DNA of 14,598 bases, from NCBI GenBank assembly GCA_002782605.1, contig PFIF01000270.1:1-14598 (forward strand), written 5' to 3'. The notes under the pieces are model-generated. The model did no database searches. It saw only the letters and a program-made list of their open reading frames with translations, and had not been told where the DNA came from. The DNA comes from Deltaproteobacteria bacterium CG_4_8_14_3_um_filter_43_13. GTDB taxonomy: Bacteria; Desulfobacterota; UBA8473. Below, one piece after another: positions 13,750 to 14,598 of the stretch (position 1 is its first letter; every line of letters begins with the position of its first letter). The position numbers and the translations under genes were made by a program.

Positions 13750-14598
13750 TCACTCTAACCCTCTACTGGCAATCTTAATGGCACAAAATTCACCACACAT
13801 AGTACAGACATCACTGTCCTCTGGTTTTCTACTGTTCCTTATTCTTCTGGCTTTTTCCGGATCCAGAGCCAGGTTGATTTGACTTTCCCAGTCCAGTTTC
13901 TTTCGGCTCATGGCCATCCTGTTGTCTTCTTCTATAGCACCTTTTATCCCTTTTGCTATATCCGCAGCATGGGCAGCAATTTTTGAAGCAACTACCCCTT
14001 CTCTTACATCATCAACAGATGGTAACCCCAGATGTTCTGAGGGGGTAACATAGCAAAGAAAATCTGCACCGGCTGACGCGGCAATTGCCCCTCCAATAGC
14101 AGAGGTTATATGGTCATACCCGGGGGCTAAATCGGTAACCAATGGCCCTAGAACATAGAACGGGGCACCATGACATAACCTCTTCTCTAAAAGGACATTG
14201 GCTTCAATCTGATTGATAGGCACATGCCCAGGCCCCTCGATCATAACCTGTACATCCACAGCCCATGCCCTTTCTGTAAGTTCTCCAAGAATGACCAGCT
14301 CCTGAACCTGCCCTCTGTCTGTGGCATCAGCCAGGCAACCTGGTCGAAGTCCATCTCCCAGACTAAGGGTAACATCGTATGCCCTGGCTATATCCAGTAA
14401 GCGATCAAAGTGCTCGAAAAGGGGGTTCTCTTTGTTGTTGTACGCCATCCACTCAACCAAAAATGCCCCTCCCCGGCTGACTATATCCATTAACCTGCCT
14501 TCCCTCTTGAGTCTCCCAACGGATTCACGGGTTACACCGCAGTGGACTGTAATAAAATCAATACCGTCCTCAGCGTGCTTCTCTATTACTTTAAAGAT
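13750..14598 (-). CDS. thiC: Phosphomethylpyrimidine synthase ThiC, partial (N-terminus outside window)
   Basis: The gene runs off the right edge; 282 C-terminal residues are present, in frame from 14598. ThiC is a radical SAM enzyme turning aminoimidazole ribotide into hydroxymethylpyrimidine phosphate for thiamine. Conserved segments: 'DGIDFITVHCGVT' (about 12-24 of the fragment), 'IVSRGGAFLVEWM', 'SLGDGLRPGC', 'IEGPGHVPINQIE', 'APFYVLGPLVTDLAPGYDHI', 'DFLCYVTPSEHLGLP', and the C-terminal cluster site 'CTMCGEFCAIKI'. The cluster spacing is C-x2-C-x3-C, one residue shorter than the C-x2-C-x4-C of classical ThiC. The overall length should be the short, about 430-aa anaerobe form. A related enzyme, BzaF, uses the same substrate to make 5-hydroxybenzimidazole for cobamides; it cannot be excluded from this fragment. 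An internal ATG at 14490 is not the start. Confidence 0.9.
   Translation of the reverse strand: MFKVIEKHAEDGIDFITVHCGVTRESVGRLKREGRLMDIVSRGGAFLVEWMAYNNKENPLFEHFDRLLDIARAYDVTLSLGDGLRPGCLADATDRGQVQELVILGELTERAWAVDVQVMIEGPGHVPINQIEANVLLEKRLCHGAPFYVLGPLVTDLAPGYDHITSAIGGAIAASAGADFLCYVTPSEHLGLPSVDDVREGVVASKIAAHAADIAKGIKGAIEEDNRMAMSRKKLDWESQINLALDPEKARRIRNSRKPEDSDVCTMCGEFCAIKIASRGLE

Noticed and set aside
1..14598. CRISPR array, prophage or plasmid replication genes
   Set aside because: No regularly spaced direct repeats, cas genes, integrase or replication genes are visible.

Overview
The window looks like a chromosomal segment of an anaerobic, Gram-negative bacterium with low-to-moderate GC, most plausibly a Desulfobacterota (old Deltaproteobacteria) lineage. 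This is inference from gene content: a TonB-like protein, a short anaerobe-type S-adenosylhomocysteine hydrolase, an HPr/enzyme I pair behind recO, a ThiC-type radical SAM enzyme, a KamA-type radical SAM aminomutase, and a foldback intergenic repeat of a kind I associate with that group. No rRNA or other phylogenetic marker is present.

Layout. (1) 110-6591, plus strand: a core housekeeping run of ilvE, recO, an HPr protein, PTS enzyme I, metK and ahcY. HPr and enzyme I are nearly fused (2 nt apart). metK and ahcY form a methyl-cycle pair separated by a strongly palindromic intergenic repeat. (2) 6642-7241, minus strand: a TonB C-terminal-domain protein, convergent with ahcY. Its promoter seems to place the transcription start on the ATG. 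(3) 7242-8106: a gene-poor stretch with a 126-bp foldback repeat, a probable fossil of a small DUF2188-like gene that still has a promoter and operator-like palindrome, and a tRNA promoter. (4) 8107-8181: tRNA-Val(CAC). (5) 8289-12092, plus strand: a tightly packed four-gene operon of a KamA-family radical SAM aminomutase, two different ATP-grasp (D-Ala-D-Ala-ligase-like) enzymes and a small GNAT acetyltransferase, preceded by an eight-codon leader ORF. (6) 12147-12660: a scar where a frame-shifted higA-type antitoxin abuts a transposase C-terminal remnant. (7) 12775-14598: a Cys-rich TIGR04076-like protein, a 70-aa two-helix membrane protein, a doubtful 32-codon ORF, and the C-terminal two-thirds of a thiC-type gene running off the window.

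The most interesting system is the kamA/ATP-grasp/ATP-grasp/GNAT operon. The aminomutase keeps the radical SAM cysteines, the PLP lysine and both acidic residues that bind the lysine side chain in lysine 2,3-aminomutase. The two downstream enzymes are predicted to make amide bonds and the last to acetylate an amine. A reasonable hypothesis is a pathway making an N-acylated beta-lysine dipeptide or tripeptide (compatible solute, secreted metabolite or envelope modification). The GNAT is too short to be the known beta-lysine acetyltransferase AblB, and two ligases are not part of the N-epsilon-acetyl-beta-lysine pathway, so this would be a different product. No product is established here.
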